A stretch of DNA of 64,000 nt. Source: Oscillospiraceae bacterium. Its GTDB lineage: Bacteria; Bacillota; Clostridia; Oscillospirales; Ruminococcaceae. Location: contig JAIRWC010000002.1 of assembly GCA_031253495.1 (NCBI GenBank), forward strand, positions 29,308 to 93,307. Direction: 5' to 3'. Under the pieces are notes generated by a model that was not told the origin of the DNA, made no database searches, and saw only the letters and a program-made list of their open reading frames with translations. This document shows, one piece after another, positions 17,553-26,729 of the stretch. Position 1 is the stretch's first letter. Each line of letters opens with the position of its first letter. The translations under genes were made by a program, and so were the position numbers.

Positions 17553-19103
17553 ATGAAATTAACCGAATGGGTAAGGGAACGGCGCGAGGAAAACGAGATA
17601 CTCGACGTATTTTTACAGATAACCCGGCTTTTGTCGGACGGCAAGGGGCAGGGTGCCGTTTCACCCGCTTTGTACGAGGTTGACGAGCTTAATAACGTCC
17701 TCTTTAACGGGAACGAAACCGATTTGCCGAACCCCGCCTCGGATTTCCGCGCGCCCGAAAACGGCAGGAACGGCGAAAAAAGCGACGTGTTCTCGCTGGG
17801 GATGTTACTGTATCTCCTGTTGAATAAAGAAACCTATTATCAAAGCAGGAACGTTTCGCCCGCCCTGTTGCTGAAGGCGCGCCGCAGAAGCCCGGGGTTT
17901 TCCATGATTAAATCCGAGGACGGCAGACCGGTATCCCTGCTCATGGAAAAGATGACGTCGGTCGACGCCGATGAGCGCCCTTCCCTGAAAGACATTCTCG
18001 CGGTTTTGAGCGGGTATGTCTGCCGTTTTTCGGTATTGCCGCAAAACATACAAACGGGCGAGGTTTTCGGTGAAATAACCCGCTCGTTCACAGGTTCGCA
18101 AAGTTATAAGTTCATGCCCGAAAGCCGCTACGTTATCGACGGCGTAACGCTGGCGCCCGTATCGCAAACGCCGCTCCTGATACCTTTCAGACTGGTGAGG
18201 AAGCAATACGCCTTGGAGGTCGTCTACGCGAAAGAGGGACGCTGGTCTTACGCGGTAAAAAAGCCCGACGCGCCGGAAGTTCCGCCCGCTTCGGAGGAAG
18301 CCTTTTCAATCGTTCCGAAAGCGACCGCCGCCCTGTACTATTGCGACGCCTTTTACGGCGCGCGCGACAGCACGCTTTTATGCGGGACCGACGGCTATTC
18401 GTTCGAGCTGGGTTATTCCGAGGGCGGCGGCAAAAACGTCAAAATAAGCAGGGAGGGAACCTTGGTCGCCCCCGAAAGGATAGGAACGCGCATACTTTCC
18501 ATGTTGAAGCAAACGGGAAAGGCGCCGGGCGAAATCTCACGCGTCGCCGTCTACGGTTACGGCGTGTTCCCCGCGAAAGGGGCGAACGCCGCCAAGGTTA
18601 TGCCGGCGGTAACGAAAACAATCAACGACATATTCCCGGAAGACGTCAACATCTGCAGTTTAAGCGGGGAAGATATTTTGAGGGGCGCGGCGCTTTACAT
18701 ATCGGATAACGGGATTGTCCCGGGGAAAGCGTCGGAATATGCCGAATACGATTACGGGATAACCGTAAGCGACCCCGTATCGCAAAGATACGCGTTTCAG
18801 ACGCTCATTCCGGCGGGAACGCCCGTTAAGGGGGGGGTTGAGGTCAAAACCGTCTTTCGCCCGTCCGCAAGCGATATAAGGAACGGAATATGCGCGGTCA
18901 TGCTGTTTAGGCGCGAAAAGGGGTTTGAACACGTGAACAGCACGCTTGAGCCCGACGGCGACAAAATCAAACTCGCAAAAAAGATAAAGGTTCCCCTGCC
19001 GTCTGAAATTACCTCGCCCCGCCCCGTCGAGTTAACGCTCAGAATGGACGAGACGGGCGGAATGGACGCCGAAGCGCGCGCCGCCTTTTCCGGCGAAGAG
19101 TAA
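17553..19103 (+). CDS. Pseudokinase / degenerate Hsp70-like hybrid protein
   Basis: 516 residues, not recognised as a named family. Residues about 60-150 look like a protein-kinase C-lobe remnant: DFRAPEN-GRNGEKSDVFSLGMLLYLLLNKETYY (kinase subdomains VIII-IX) and VDADERPSLKDILAVLSGY (subdomain XI). No glycine loop, catalytic Lys, HRD or DFG is present, so it should not phosphorylate. From about 330, YGYGVFPAK...TINDIFPEDVNICSLSGEDILRGAALY mimics the end of an Hsp70 ATPase domain, and 399-516 (YDYGITVSD...LIPAGTPVKGG...ELTLRMDETGGM) mimics the Hsp70 substrate-binding beta domain. ATG 17541 in frame would add MVIN. Sits between the true Hsp70 and the radical SAM gene. Confidence 0.6.
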   Translation: MKLTEWVRERREENEILDVFLQITRLLSDGKGQGAVSPALYEVDELNNVLFNGNETDLPNPASDFRAPENGRNGEKSDVFSLGMLLYLLLNKETYYQSRNVSPALLLKARRRSPGFSMIKSEDGRPVSLLMEKMTSVDADERPSLKDILAVLSGYVCRFSVLPQNIQTGEVFGEITRSFTGSQSYKFMPESRYVIDGVTLAPVSQTPLLIPFRLVRKQYALEVVYAKEGRWSYAVKKPDAPEVPPASEEAFSIVPKATAALYYCDAFYGARDSTLLCGTDGYSFELGYSEGGGKNVKISREGTLVAPERIGTRILSMLKQTGKAPGEISRVAVYGYGVFPAKGANAAKVMPAVTKTINDIFPEDVNICSLSGEDILRGAALYISDNGIVPGKASEYAEYDYGITVSDPVSQRYAFQTLIPAGTPVKGGVEVKTVFRPSASDIRNGICAVMLFRREKGFEHVNSTLEPDGDKIKLAKKIKVPLPSEITSPRPVELTLRMDETGGMDAEARAAFSGEE

Positions 19104-19107
19104 AAGT

Positions 19108-19680
19108 ATGAGCGGAATTTTAAAAATCGCCTTTTATGTAAGACAAACGAGGGTTTTAGGACCGTATAACCGATTCGCCCTGTGGGTTCAGGGCTGCGAA
19201 AGGAACTGCGCGGGCTGTATCGCGCGGAGCATGAAGGACAGGCGCGGCGGCGAGGCGGTTGAAATACCACGGTTAACCGATATAATTCTCTCGGTTAAGG
19301 GCGTAGAGGGGATTACGGTCAGCGGCGGCGAACCGTTCCTGCAGGCGGAAGGGCTGTCGGCTCTTATCAAGGCCGTCCGCGAGGAGCGCGATTTCGGCGT
19401 AATCGTTTACACCGGCTACGCGCTTTCCGAGTTGTCCGGCGCGCTGCTGAACGAAACCGACACGCTGATTGACGGCGAATACGTTGAATCGCTCGACGAC
19501 GACAAAGGCTTCAGGGGTTCGTCGAACCAAAACGTGGTTCATCTGACCGAAAGGTACGGGAACTGCGGTTATTACGACGGAAACGAAGGCAGGAAAACCG
19601 AATTTTTTATAAGCGGCGGCAAGCGGGTGATGGTCGGCGTCCCCTCCCGAAGCGCGAAGAAGTTATGGAGGAATTTATAA
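19108..19680 (+). CDS. NrdG-like radical SAM protein
   Basis: 190 residues. It has the 4Fe-4S cluster motif CERNCAGC (Cx3Cx2C, about 31-38) in the context ALWVQGCERNCAGCIARSM, a SAM-binding GGE motif (ITVSGGEPFLQAEGL, about 70) and VYTGYALSEL. This is the short fold of anaerobic ribonucleotide reductase activases and related single-cluster activases. No NrdD or other glycyl-radical enzyme is in the window, so its target is unknown; proteins of the same operon are the obvious candidates. Five bases after the pseudokinase gene. Confidence 0.8.
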   Translation: MSGILKIAFYVRQTRVLGPYNRFALWVQGCERNCAGCIARSMKDRRGGEAVEIPRLTDIILSVKGVEGITVSGGEPFLQAEGLSALIKAVREERDFGVIVYTGYALSELSGALLNETDTLIDGEYVESLDDDKGFRGSSNQNVVHLTERYGNCGYYDGNEGRKTEFFISGGKRVMVGVPSRSAKKLWRNL

Positions 19681-19683
19681 CGC

Positions 19684-20346
19684 ATGATTTTAGACAAAAG
19701 CGACTTCATAAAAATCGAAAACATTAAAACGGGGGACGACCCGCTTGATATTTGGGTGATTCAAGGCGGCGGAACGCGCGCTTTCAATCCCGACGACAAC
19801 TACGGGAGCTTTGATATTTTTATGGCCGACGGCTGCCTTTACATAAGGCACGACGGCTCGGACGAGGAAATGGGCGTTTATTTCGACAGCCCCGCGGTTT
19901 CAGACGCGATAGGCACTTTCGGGATAGTCGAATTGCTTGACGACAATTCTTTCGCCGATAAGGGCAGGTACGTCTTTCCGAGGGGGAAAAACCGCATAAT
20001 ACTGAAAAAAGCCGACGGGGGGATTTTGCTCGGATTTTCGGAGTACCGCCCGAACGCCCAAAGCACCCCGAACGCCCAAAGCGCCCCGATTACGCAAGAC
20101 AAAGAAATTCCCGCCGACAATCCGGAAAACGGCTTCGACGGCGATATAAAAAAAAGGCTGGAGAATTTAAAAGGCGACATAAAAGCGGATATCGGCATCC
20201 TCGGCGGAATAGACGGCGGCCGGTCGGCTATGGTCGCCGAAAGGCTTTCCGAATTGGAGGAAATAGCGGGGTTGCTGGAGAACGCCATGGCCGAACTGGT
20301 GGAGCGCAGGAACAAAACCATATCGGAGCATTTAAGCAATGGCTGA
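19684..20346 (+). CDS. Unknown protein of the Hsp70/AAA operon (beta domain plus helical tail)
   Basis: 220 residues, not recognised. Residues about 1-125 look beta-rich (IWVIQGGGTRAFNPDDNYGSFDIFMADGCLYIRHDGSDEEMGVYFD). A Gln/Asn/Pro linker (PNAQSTPNAQSAP) follows, then about 80 residues of likely helix with heptads (KKRLENLKGDIKADIGIL... AERLSELEEIAGLLENAMAELVERRNK). No signal peptide or membrane segment. It overlaps the next gene by 8 bases. Confidence 0.75.
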   Translation: MILDKSDFIKIENIKTGDDPLDIWVIQGGGTRAFNPDDNYGSFDIFMADGCLYIRHDGSDEEMGVYFDSPAVSDAIGTFGIVELLDDNSFADKGRYVFPRGKNRIILKKADGGILLGFSEYRPNAQSTPNAQSAPITQDKEIPADNPENGFDGDIKKRLENLKGDIKADIGILGGIDGGRSAMVAERLSELEEIAGLLENAMAELVERRNKTISEHLSNG

Positions 20347-21622
20347 AATCAAGCGGTTGGAATCCGAGTTAAAAAAACTGCGGCGCGAGCTTGACGAATA
20401 CCGCGACGTTTCCAAAAAGCGGCTGAATTTGCTGGAAAGCGGCAATATTGCGGTAGCCGGCGACATAAAGACGGGGAACGGGTTTCAAGAACCGGGGTTC
20501 GGCGAAGAAGAGGCAAAGACCGAAATTCGGCGGCGAATGTCGGATATCAAGCAAAAATATTCCGCGCTGGAATCGGAATTAAAACGGCTTTACGAAGACG
20601 AGTCGCGTGAAAACGCCCTCGCGGTCGCGCGGGTCAGGGAAGACGCCCGCGCCTTGGCGGAAGAGCGCGAGCGCGAGCGCGTCCGGGCGGAGAACGCGCT
20701 GAACGATATTTTGGATTATTGCGACGCGATAAGCGGCAAATACCCTTTCGAAGAATTCGCGCCGGGCGCGGCGGCGCGTTATAAGAGCGGCGCGGAAGAA
20801 TTGAAGGGATTCTATAAGAACGGCTTATACCAATCGGTAATCGGCGCGGCGGCGGGGTTAAGGCTTCGGATTGATTTGGACGCGGAAGAAATTTCGCGGT
20901 TGAGCGAGCGGCATAAATCCTATTCCGACGTTCTTTTGGAAAACGCCCGGGAACTTGAGACGGTTATCGCGGAAATAAAGACGGTCGAAGGGTTAAGCGG
21001 CGCGTTTTACGAGGACGAGGGGCGGGCGTTCGCGGGCGCGGATTTGGATTATTGGACGGGCGGCGTTTATTCCGGGGTTTTGGGCGAAACGCGTGAAATC
21101 CTTGATTCCGTAAAATCAAGCAAACCCGAAAGCACCGCCGGCGTCTACCAAAAAAGCGAAATCCTGCGTAAGAACGCCGCCGAACTTTCAAAGGCGCGGG
21201 ATGATTTTATAAGCGCGGTAAAAGCCTATGACGAGCGGATGTATATAATCGCCCCCGACGTCGAAAGGGTTATGAACTCGCTGGGGTACGAATGCGAGGA
21301 CTGGTATTTTTTCCGCGACGGCGAAAACGGCGAAAAATCGGCGGGCAAGAAAGACGCTTTCAGAATGGTTTTCGGGGCGTTCGCCGTCGATATATTCCCG
21401 ATATTCAACAAAGCGGCCTCGCGGTACGAAAATCATATCGGGATTGAGGTTGACGAGGGAATTTACGGCGCGAACGCGGGTTCGGTCGCCGAATCGGTGA
21501 AAAAAGCCGTTAAGGGCGTTTTCAAGGGCAAGGTAATCGCCGATTACGCCGAAGAAACGTCGGCGGCGGAGAAGACGCGGGCGGTTCTTGTCAGGGCGGT
21601 TAACGGCGGGGGTGCGGTATGA
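20339..21622 (+). CDS. Unknown coiled-coil protein of the operon, 427 aa
   Basis: Not recognised. The first ~125 residues are strongly charged coiled coil (MAEIKRLESELKKLRRELDEYRD... ARVREDARALAEERERERVRAENALNDIL). A helical middle part contains RYKSGAEELKGFYKNGLYQSVIGAAAGLRLRIDLDAEE, and residues about 305-400 form a likely globular domain with aromatic residues (GYECEDWYFFRDGENG... IFPIFNKAASRYENHIGIEVDEGIYG). No membrane segment. Ends in an ATGA overlap with the next gene, so the two products are probably made in step. Confidence 0.75.
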   Translation: MAEIKRLESELKKLRRELDEYRDVSKKRLNLLESGNIAVAGDIKTGNGFQEPGFGEEEAKTEIRRRMSDIKQKYSALESELKRLYEDESRENALAVARVREDARALAEERERERVRAENALNDILDYCDAISGKYPFEEFAPGAAARYKSGAEELKGFYKNGLYQSVIGAAAGLRLRIDLDAEEISRLSERHKSYSDVLLENARELETVIAEIKTVEGLSGAFYEDEGRAFAGADLDYWTGGVYSGVLGETREILDSVKSSKPESTAGVYQKSEILRKNAAELSKARDDFISAVKAYDERMYIIAPDVERVMNSLGYECEDWYFFRDGENGEKSAGKKDAFRMVFGAFAVDIFPIFNKAASRYENHIGIEVDEGIYGANAGSVAESVKKAVKGVFKGKVIADYAEETSAAEKTRAVLVRAVNGGGAV

Positions 21623-23082
21623 GCGGTGAAATGAGGGGCGGTATATATTCGCTCGGCGCGGTGAGGTTGGCGCGTCTGTCGGGCGAGTTGGTCCTCGCTT
21701 TGCTGAAAGCGGACGGCGCTTCGGCGAAGGCGCTCGGCAAGTCTGTTTTAAACCTCGGAAAAGAGCGTAAGGAGCGCAGGCGCGGCAATCTTGACTTTGA
21801 AATAGCCGCCGAAGCCGCGAAGCTGTGGATTGTCGCAAACGAGGAAAGCCGCAGGATAAACGCGGTTATCGAGGAAATACAGGCGGAAAAACAAAAGCGG
21901 ACGTCCGCCGTTCGCGCGGAATTGAAAGACGACGGCGACCGTTTCGCTTACATGAAAGAACTGGGCAAATCGCGGGAAAAAATCAATATTTTCATAGCCG
22001 AAAAAGCCGAGGAAATTTCACGCGGGTTTATCGGGAAAATGAACGCCGAAGCGGATAAATTCAAATATAAAACAAGCGTTTGGCGGGAGGAACTGCTGTC
22101 CGAAGCAAAAAAACTGTCGGGCGATATCGCCGGGCGGGACGCTTTCGTTAAAGACGCCGCCGAAAAAACAATCGCGAAAGCGCGGATGTTTTGCGCCGAT
22201 TTGGAAAAACGCTACGGTTTCGCCGAACGCGGTTTATTGGAAGAACACCTTTGTTCGGCCGAGCGGCTGTTGGGTTCGGGGAACCGCGAGGCGGCGATAA
22301 TCGCGGCATTTGACGCGGTTAACGAAGCGGCTTCGCTGATTGCGCGGACGGAGGCGCGGTTAGCCCTTCCGGAGGCGATGTACGCGCTGTGCGTGAGTTC
22401 TCTGGCGGAATGTCGGGAATTATTAACCTCGGGGCGGAGTTTCGAGGTTAAAAACTCGCCGATAACAACCGCCGAAAAAATCGGCGGGGAAAGCGAAATT
22501 TACGATATTGACCTGGCGGAATTTACGGGGGACGAATACGGGCGGCTTACCGACAGAGTGAAAATGTTCGCCGAGCGGCTGGAAAAACCCGTTTACGCGT
22601 TCGCCGACGGGGAATTGGACGATATACGCTCGGGCATAGACGAACTGTACCGGGAAATCAACGGAATGCTGTTAAAAGGGATTGAATTGGTCAACAACGC
22701 GTTCTTGCGCGATTATATGCGCGAATGTGTCGCCGACGCGCTGGAAGGGTGCGGCTTGCGCGAGGAGGACGCCGGAGAGGAAGAAACCCCGAACGCGAGC
22801 GCGCAAAGGTTCGTCAACCCGAATACGGGCGAGGAAATAAGCGTTATGTTCGCCTCGCGGTTTGACGAACGCGACGCCTTGCAAACCGAAATGCGGGTGT
22901 TCGGCGAAGCGAAGGATTACGGAACCGCCGAATGTGGGCGCAGGTTAGACAAATACCGCGTTCGGATTCTGGAAAAAATGGGGAGCGACGAAACGCTTCG
23001 CGGCGAGGGCATGGAAGCGGAACTTCGTTGCGCGGAAGAAACGGGGAACCGAAACAGGCTGAGCGTAAGGGAAATGTCATGA
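21619..23082 (+). CDS. Unknown helical protein of the operon, 487 aa
   Basis: Not recognised. Almost entirely helical and charged. Residues about 195-255 (KRYGFAERGLLEEHLCSAERLLGSGNREAAIIAAFDAVNEAASLIARTEARL) follow the same pattern as the middle of the previous protein, so the two may be distant paralogues. The C-terminal part has NPNTGEEISVMFASRFDERDALQTEMRVFGEAKDYGTAECGRRLDKYR. No Cys-rich or catalytic motif and no membrane segment. Linked to neighbours by ATGA overlaps on both sides. Confidence 0.75.
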   Translation: MSGEMRGGIYSLGAVRLARLSGELVLALLKADGASAKALGKSVLNLGKERKERRRGNLDFEIAAEAAKLWIVANEESRRINAVIEEIQAEKQKRTSAVRAELKDDGDRFAYMKELGKSREKINIFIAEKAEEISRGFIGKMNAEADKFKYKTSVWREELLSEAKKLSGDIAGRDAFVKDAAEKTIAKARMFCADLEKRYGFAERGLLEEHLCSAERLLGSGNREAAIIAAFDAVNEAASLIARTEARLALPEAMYALCVSSLAECRELLTSGRSFEVKNSPITTAEKIGGESEIYDIDLAEFTGDEYGRLTDRVKMFAERLEKPVYAFADGELDDIRSGIDELYREINGMLLKGIELVNNAFLRDYMRECVADALEGCGLREEDAGEEETPNASAQRFVNPNTGEEISVMFASRFDERDALQTEMRVFGEAKDYGTAECGRRLDKYRVRILEKMGSDETLRGEGMEAELRCAEETGNRNRLSVREMS

Positions 23083-25754
23083 ATTCCATATTTGAACTGT
23101 CGTCAACGAGAATGTTCTGCATAATAGGCAATCTGCGCGACGTTTACTGTACGCGGGATTTAAAGCTGCTCGGTTTCGAGGAACTGTTGAGCGGTTATCT
23201 GCGTGACCGCGGCTTCGACGCGGTAATATTCTTTTCGGGGGCGCTCGGCAGGCTGAAAACCGTCGATAAGGCGAGCCGCGATTTTCTTAACGGCAAGGCG
23301 GCGAAATCCGCGAAAAAGGCGGGAATGAGCAAATTCAAACGCGCCGGCGAACCGCGGGGGGCGGGCGGCGACGACGGCGACCGCGACGGGAAACTTCCTT
23401 ACGAGCGCGCGGGATTGGAGGACAGTCTGGCCGTCGCCGAATTGAACCGTTTTATGACTCAGACCGAAAAGCGCGTCGCCGTTATTTTCACCAGTCTCGA
23501 CGATTTTGTGAACAAGACCTCGCCCGAAAACAGGCGGGTGTTCAACGCCTGTTTCGACGACTGGAAAAGTCTCGGCACGGAAAACCGCAACATATGCGTG
23601 TTCTTGTCGAAAAACCTTGACGCGGGGAACATTCAGCAGATTTTTACGGCGCGCGGCGAAATGTCAATGGCGTCGCTTTTCGTAAGCGAGAACGCCGGCG
23701 CGGGCGCGAGCTTCAATAAAAATTCCTGCTTGATTGTGCGTAACCCGCGCAACGACGAAATCGCTTCCTTGCTGGAATATCTGCGCGTCGTCGGGATAAG
23801 GCGCGTTTCATCGGGGAAAGAGACCCGCGTAAGGCTGACCTTTAACCGTTTTGATTTTGAAACGTTAACCCGCGAAACGGCTTTTTACGGCAGGGAGTCG
23901 GATATAACCGACCTAAAGCCAATCAAGGAAAAATTCGAGAAATACATGGCGTCGTCGGAAGGGGACAAGGTTTTTGTCGACCCGAAAATATTAAGGCGCG
24001 AGTTGTTCCCCGAGTGTGCCGGCGACTATAACCGCGACGACCCCATGGAACTGCTGAAAACCACCCGGGGGTGGGAAACGGCGGCGCGCGCCCTGGAACA
24101 GGCGCTGACGGCAATCCCGAAACCCGAGGAAAACGAGGCCGCGCAACCCGCCGCCGGCAATTCGGAGTTTTTTGTTCAGCGTCTCGGAACAAGGCGGGAA
24201 ACAGGAGGGGAAGCCCCCGTCCCGAACTTCGTTTTGCAAGGACCGCCCGGCGTGGGTAAAAGCGAGATTGCGGGCTTGATAGGGAGGATACTGTCCGGGC
24301 GGGGCATACTTAAATCGGGGCATACCGTCGTCGCGAACCGTTCCGGTCTTGTGGGGCAGTATGTGGGTTCGTCGGCGATTAACACCGCGAACATGATTGA
24401 ACAGGCGCAGGAAGGCGTTTTGTTAATCGACGAGGTGTATTCGCTCGTCAACAAAGGCGGCGGCTCGTCTTCCGGCGAGAATTACTGCGCCGAAGTGTTC
24501 AACACGCTCGTCGCGGCGATGACGGACAAATCCAAGCGCTTTTGCGTAATCTTCTCCGGTTACGAATCGAAAATGGACGACGTGTGGCAAATGAACGAGG
24601 GGCTGTATTCGCGGTTCGGCGAAGGCAACGTAATCGACCTTGACGATTTTCCGCCGCCCGTTCTCATGGAAATATTCGCGGCCGATATAAAAAAATCGGG
24701 GATAAGCCTTGACGGCGAGGTCGCGCGCGACTTGCCGGTATTCTTTCAAAATTACTACAACGACAGGGACAGGCTGAAATTCGCCAACGCCCGCGACATA
24801 AAGAACTTGGCGAGAACGGTTATACGGGCGGCTTTCGCGAGGAGCGGCGGCCGCGTTTCGGAATGTACCGTTACCAAAGCCGATTTCGGGAGATATGAAA
24901 AGAGTTTTATAAAACGCGGCTCTTTTGATGAAAACGACGTTTACAGGCAGTTGAGGCGGTATACGGGGCTGGGTTTTTTAGAAGAAATGTTCGACGACCA
25001 AAGCGCGCTTTTTCAAGAATGTGCCGACAAAAAGCTGCCTTATCCCGGTCCCATACACATGATATGGTGCGGCAATCCCGGAACCGGAAAATCCACGGCG
25101 GCGAAACTCACGGCGGAACTGTACCATTTCCACGGAATACTCGGGGGAACCAACCCCGTTTACGTCGACGCGGGAACCCTGCTCGGCCAGTATGTGGGTC
25201 AGGCGCAGCAGTTAATCAACGAGAAAATGGACGAGGCGGTGCGGCACAATACGGTGCTGGTAATCGAAGAGGCGTATCAGCTCCTGCCCGAGAACTGCTC
25301 TTTCGGGCGGAGCGTGGTAAACGCCATGCTTAACCGCATGGAGGAAGACCGCCCCCGTTTCAACGTGATATTCATACTGTACGGGGAATATTACGACGCG
25401 TTTTTGAAAATCAACCCGGGTCTTGAATCGCGGACGGCCACCTATTGGTTTCCGGACTACACGTCGCCGCAACTGCGGAAAATCCTGCGGAAAATGCTCG
25501 GCGACGGCGGCGACGCGATAACCGCGCCCGCTTACAGAAAAGCGGCGCTTAAGCTCCGCGAACTTTACAAGAGCGGGGATTCAAGAAAAGGCAACGCGAG
25601 GATTGTGCGGAAAATGCTCGAGGATATGCGGCAAAAACGGTTCAAACGCATGCGGGCGGAAAAAAGCGGCGACAAGTATTTGTTTGTCGAAAGCGACGTC
25701 GCGGTCGAAAAATACGTCCCGAAAAAGCAGTTGACGGTATTCAGTTTAAATTAG
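23079..25754 (+). CDS. Tandem AAA+ ATPase (CbbX/SpoVK type)
   Basis: 891 residues from ATG 23079 (the track's longer frame from 22932 has no support). About 360 N-terminal residues are unrecognised (FCIIGNLRDVYCTRDLKLLGFEELL...). AAA domain 1: GPPGVGKSEIAGLIGRIL (about 388), Walker B VLLIDEVYSL (about 447), GLYSRFGEGNVIDL. Domain 2: GNPGTGKSTAAKLTAELY (about 664), GQYVGQAQQLINEKMDEA, VLVIEEAYQLL (about 727), NPGLESRTATYWFPDY. Both have the pore-loop-like GQYVG and belong to the CbbX/EccA/SpoVK clade of remodelling ATPases. In domain 2 the Walker B Asp is Glu. Likely motor of the operon's system. Confidence 0.85.
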   Translation: MNSIFELSSTRMFCIIGNLRDVYCTRDLKLLGFEELLSGYLRDRGFDAVIFFSGALGRLKTVDKASRDFLNGKAAKSAKKAGMSKFKRAGEPRGAGGDDGDRDGKLPYERAGLEDSLAVAELNRFMTQTEKRVAVIFTSLDDFVNKTSPENRRVFNACFDDWKSLGTENRNICVFLSKNLDAGNIQQIFTARGEMSMASLFVSENAGAGASFNKNSCLIVRNPRNDEIASLLEYLRVVGIRRVSSGKETRVRLTFNRFDFETLTRETAFYGRESDITDLKPIKEKFEKYMASSEGDKVFVDPKILRRELFPECAGDYNRDDPMELLKTTRGWETAARALEQALTAIPKPEENEAAQPAAGNSEFFVQRLGTRRETGGEAPVPNFVLQGPPGVGKSEIAGLIGRILSGRGILKSGHTVVANRSGLVGQYVGSSAINTANMIEQAQEGVLLIDEVYSLVNKGGGSSSGENYCAEVFNTLVAAMTDKSKRFCVIFSGYESKMDDVWQMNEGLYSRFGEGNVIDLDDFPPPVLMEIFAADIKKSGISLDGEVARDLPVFFQNYYNDRDRLKFANARDIKNLARTVIRAAFARSGGRVSECTVTKADFGRYEKSFIKRGSFDENDVYRQLRRYTGLGFLEEMFDDQSALFQECADKKLPYPGPIHMIWCGNPGTGKSTAAKLTAELYHFHGILGGTNPVYVDAGTLLGQYVGQAQQLINEKMDEAVRHNTVLVIEEAYQLLPENCSFGRSVVNAMLNRMEEDRPRFNVIFILYGEYYDAFLKINPGLESRTATYWFPDYTSPQLRKILRKMLGDGGDAITAPAYRKAALKLRELYKSGDSRKGNARIVRKMLEDMRQKRFKRMRAEKSGDKYLFVESDVAVEKYVPKKQLTVFSLN

Positions 25755-25771
25755 ACATACGGGGGTGGATT

Positions 25772-26728
25772 ATGAAATACGGCGTTTTTATGCGGACCAG
25801 AACCTACGGCGGGGATTACACATGGATTAACAAGCCCGATTATATGCCCGCCGACATCTACAAAACCTGCCAGAGTATAATCGCGTTAAGGGAAAAGCAG
25901 ACCTTCGACGCCTTAAGCGAAGAGGACTGGTACGGGAACTTTTTCTATATCAAAGCGGGCGGGTGCTGTATGCTGGCGAGAATGGCGAAAACCAAGTATT
26001 CCGATTCATACGGGAGGAGCATATTTTCGTTCGAGGGCGTTTCGGTTAAGAGCGAAAACGAAAAACGGTTCTTCCTCGACATACCGAATTTGATTAACGC
26101 CATGCTCCCCCCGACGAAGAGTTTCCGCGCGCGCTTTGAGGAGGAGGAGAGCGTTCCGGACGTTTTCACGGCGGAGTCGCCCATAAACCCGTTAAGGAGC
26201 GCGTCTGTCCCTCGCGAGGTTCACCCCGCCGTGAAAAACAACGCGGCGTTCAAAAATTTGATGAACTTCATAGCTTATTCGGAAGCTCCGTCGGGGTTTA
26301 TATTCGGCGCCCGCGCGAAGGATTTTTCAAGCTACGTCAATAAAACCGCGCTGGGGATAAAAAACATTTTTGATTACGAGCGCCCCGAACCCGCGTCGGT
26401 TCGGGAAAACGCTTTCGCGGAAAAATACAGGCCCGTTTCCTGCGATTATAAAAAACCCGCCGCGACGGGCACGGAAAAAACGGCGGTCTATATCGTCGTC
26501 CGCGAAAGAGGGAGAGAGGTTTACGAATACTGCTGGCAGGTGTGTTCCCTTGAAAACGGCGGGGCGAAATTCACGACAAAGTATTATCAGGTGAACGACA
26601 GGCTTTTGCTGCCCGCCCTGGAACTGCAAAAGGAAAGCATTGTGAACTTTCTGGTTGAAAGCGGTTGGAAAAAGCAGCAATACGGGCTTAGATTCGAGAA
26701 GGAAACGTTCGCGCGGGAGGGAAAATAA
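25772..26728 (+). CDS. Unknown protein of the operon, 318 aa
   Basis: Not recognised. N-terminal MKYGVFMRTRTYGGDYTWINKPDYMPADIYKTCQSIIAL, then WYGNFFYIKAGGCCMLARMAKTKYSDSYGRSIFSFEGVSV, loosely similar in pattern to the GTPase-associated GAP1-N type domains (weak, by eye). The C-terminal 100 residues look like a separate alpha/beta domain (TAVYIVVRERGREVYEYCWQVCSLENGGAKFTTKYYQVNDRLLLPALELQK). A good ribosome site (GGGGGTGG) lies 7 bases before the ATG. Confidence 0.72.
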   Translation: MKYGVFMRTRTYGGDYTWINKPDYMPADIYKTCQSIIALREKQTFDALSEEDWYGNFFYIKAGGCCMLARMAKTKYSDSYGRSIFSFEGVSVKSENEKRFFLDIPNLINAMLPPTKSFRARFEEEESVPDVFTAESPINPLRSASVPREVHPAVKNNAAFKNLMNFIAYSEAPSGFIFGARAKDFSSYVNKTALGIKNIFDYERPEPASVRENAFAEKYRPVSCDYKKPAATGTEKTAVYIVVRERGREVYEYCWQVCSLENGGAKFTTKYYQVNDRLLLPALELQKESIVNFLVESGWKKQQYGLRFEKETFAREGK

Positions 26729-26729
26729 C

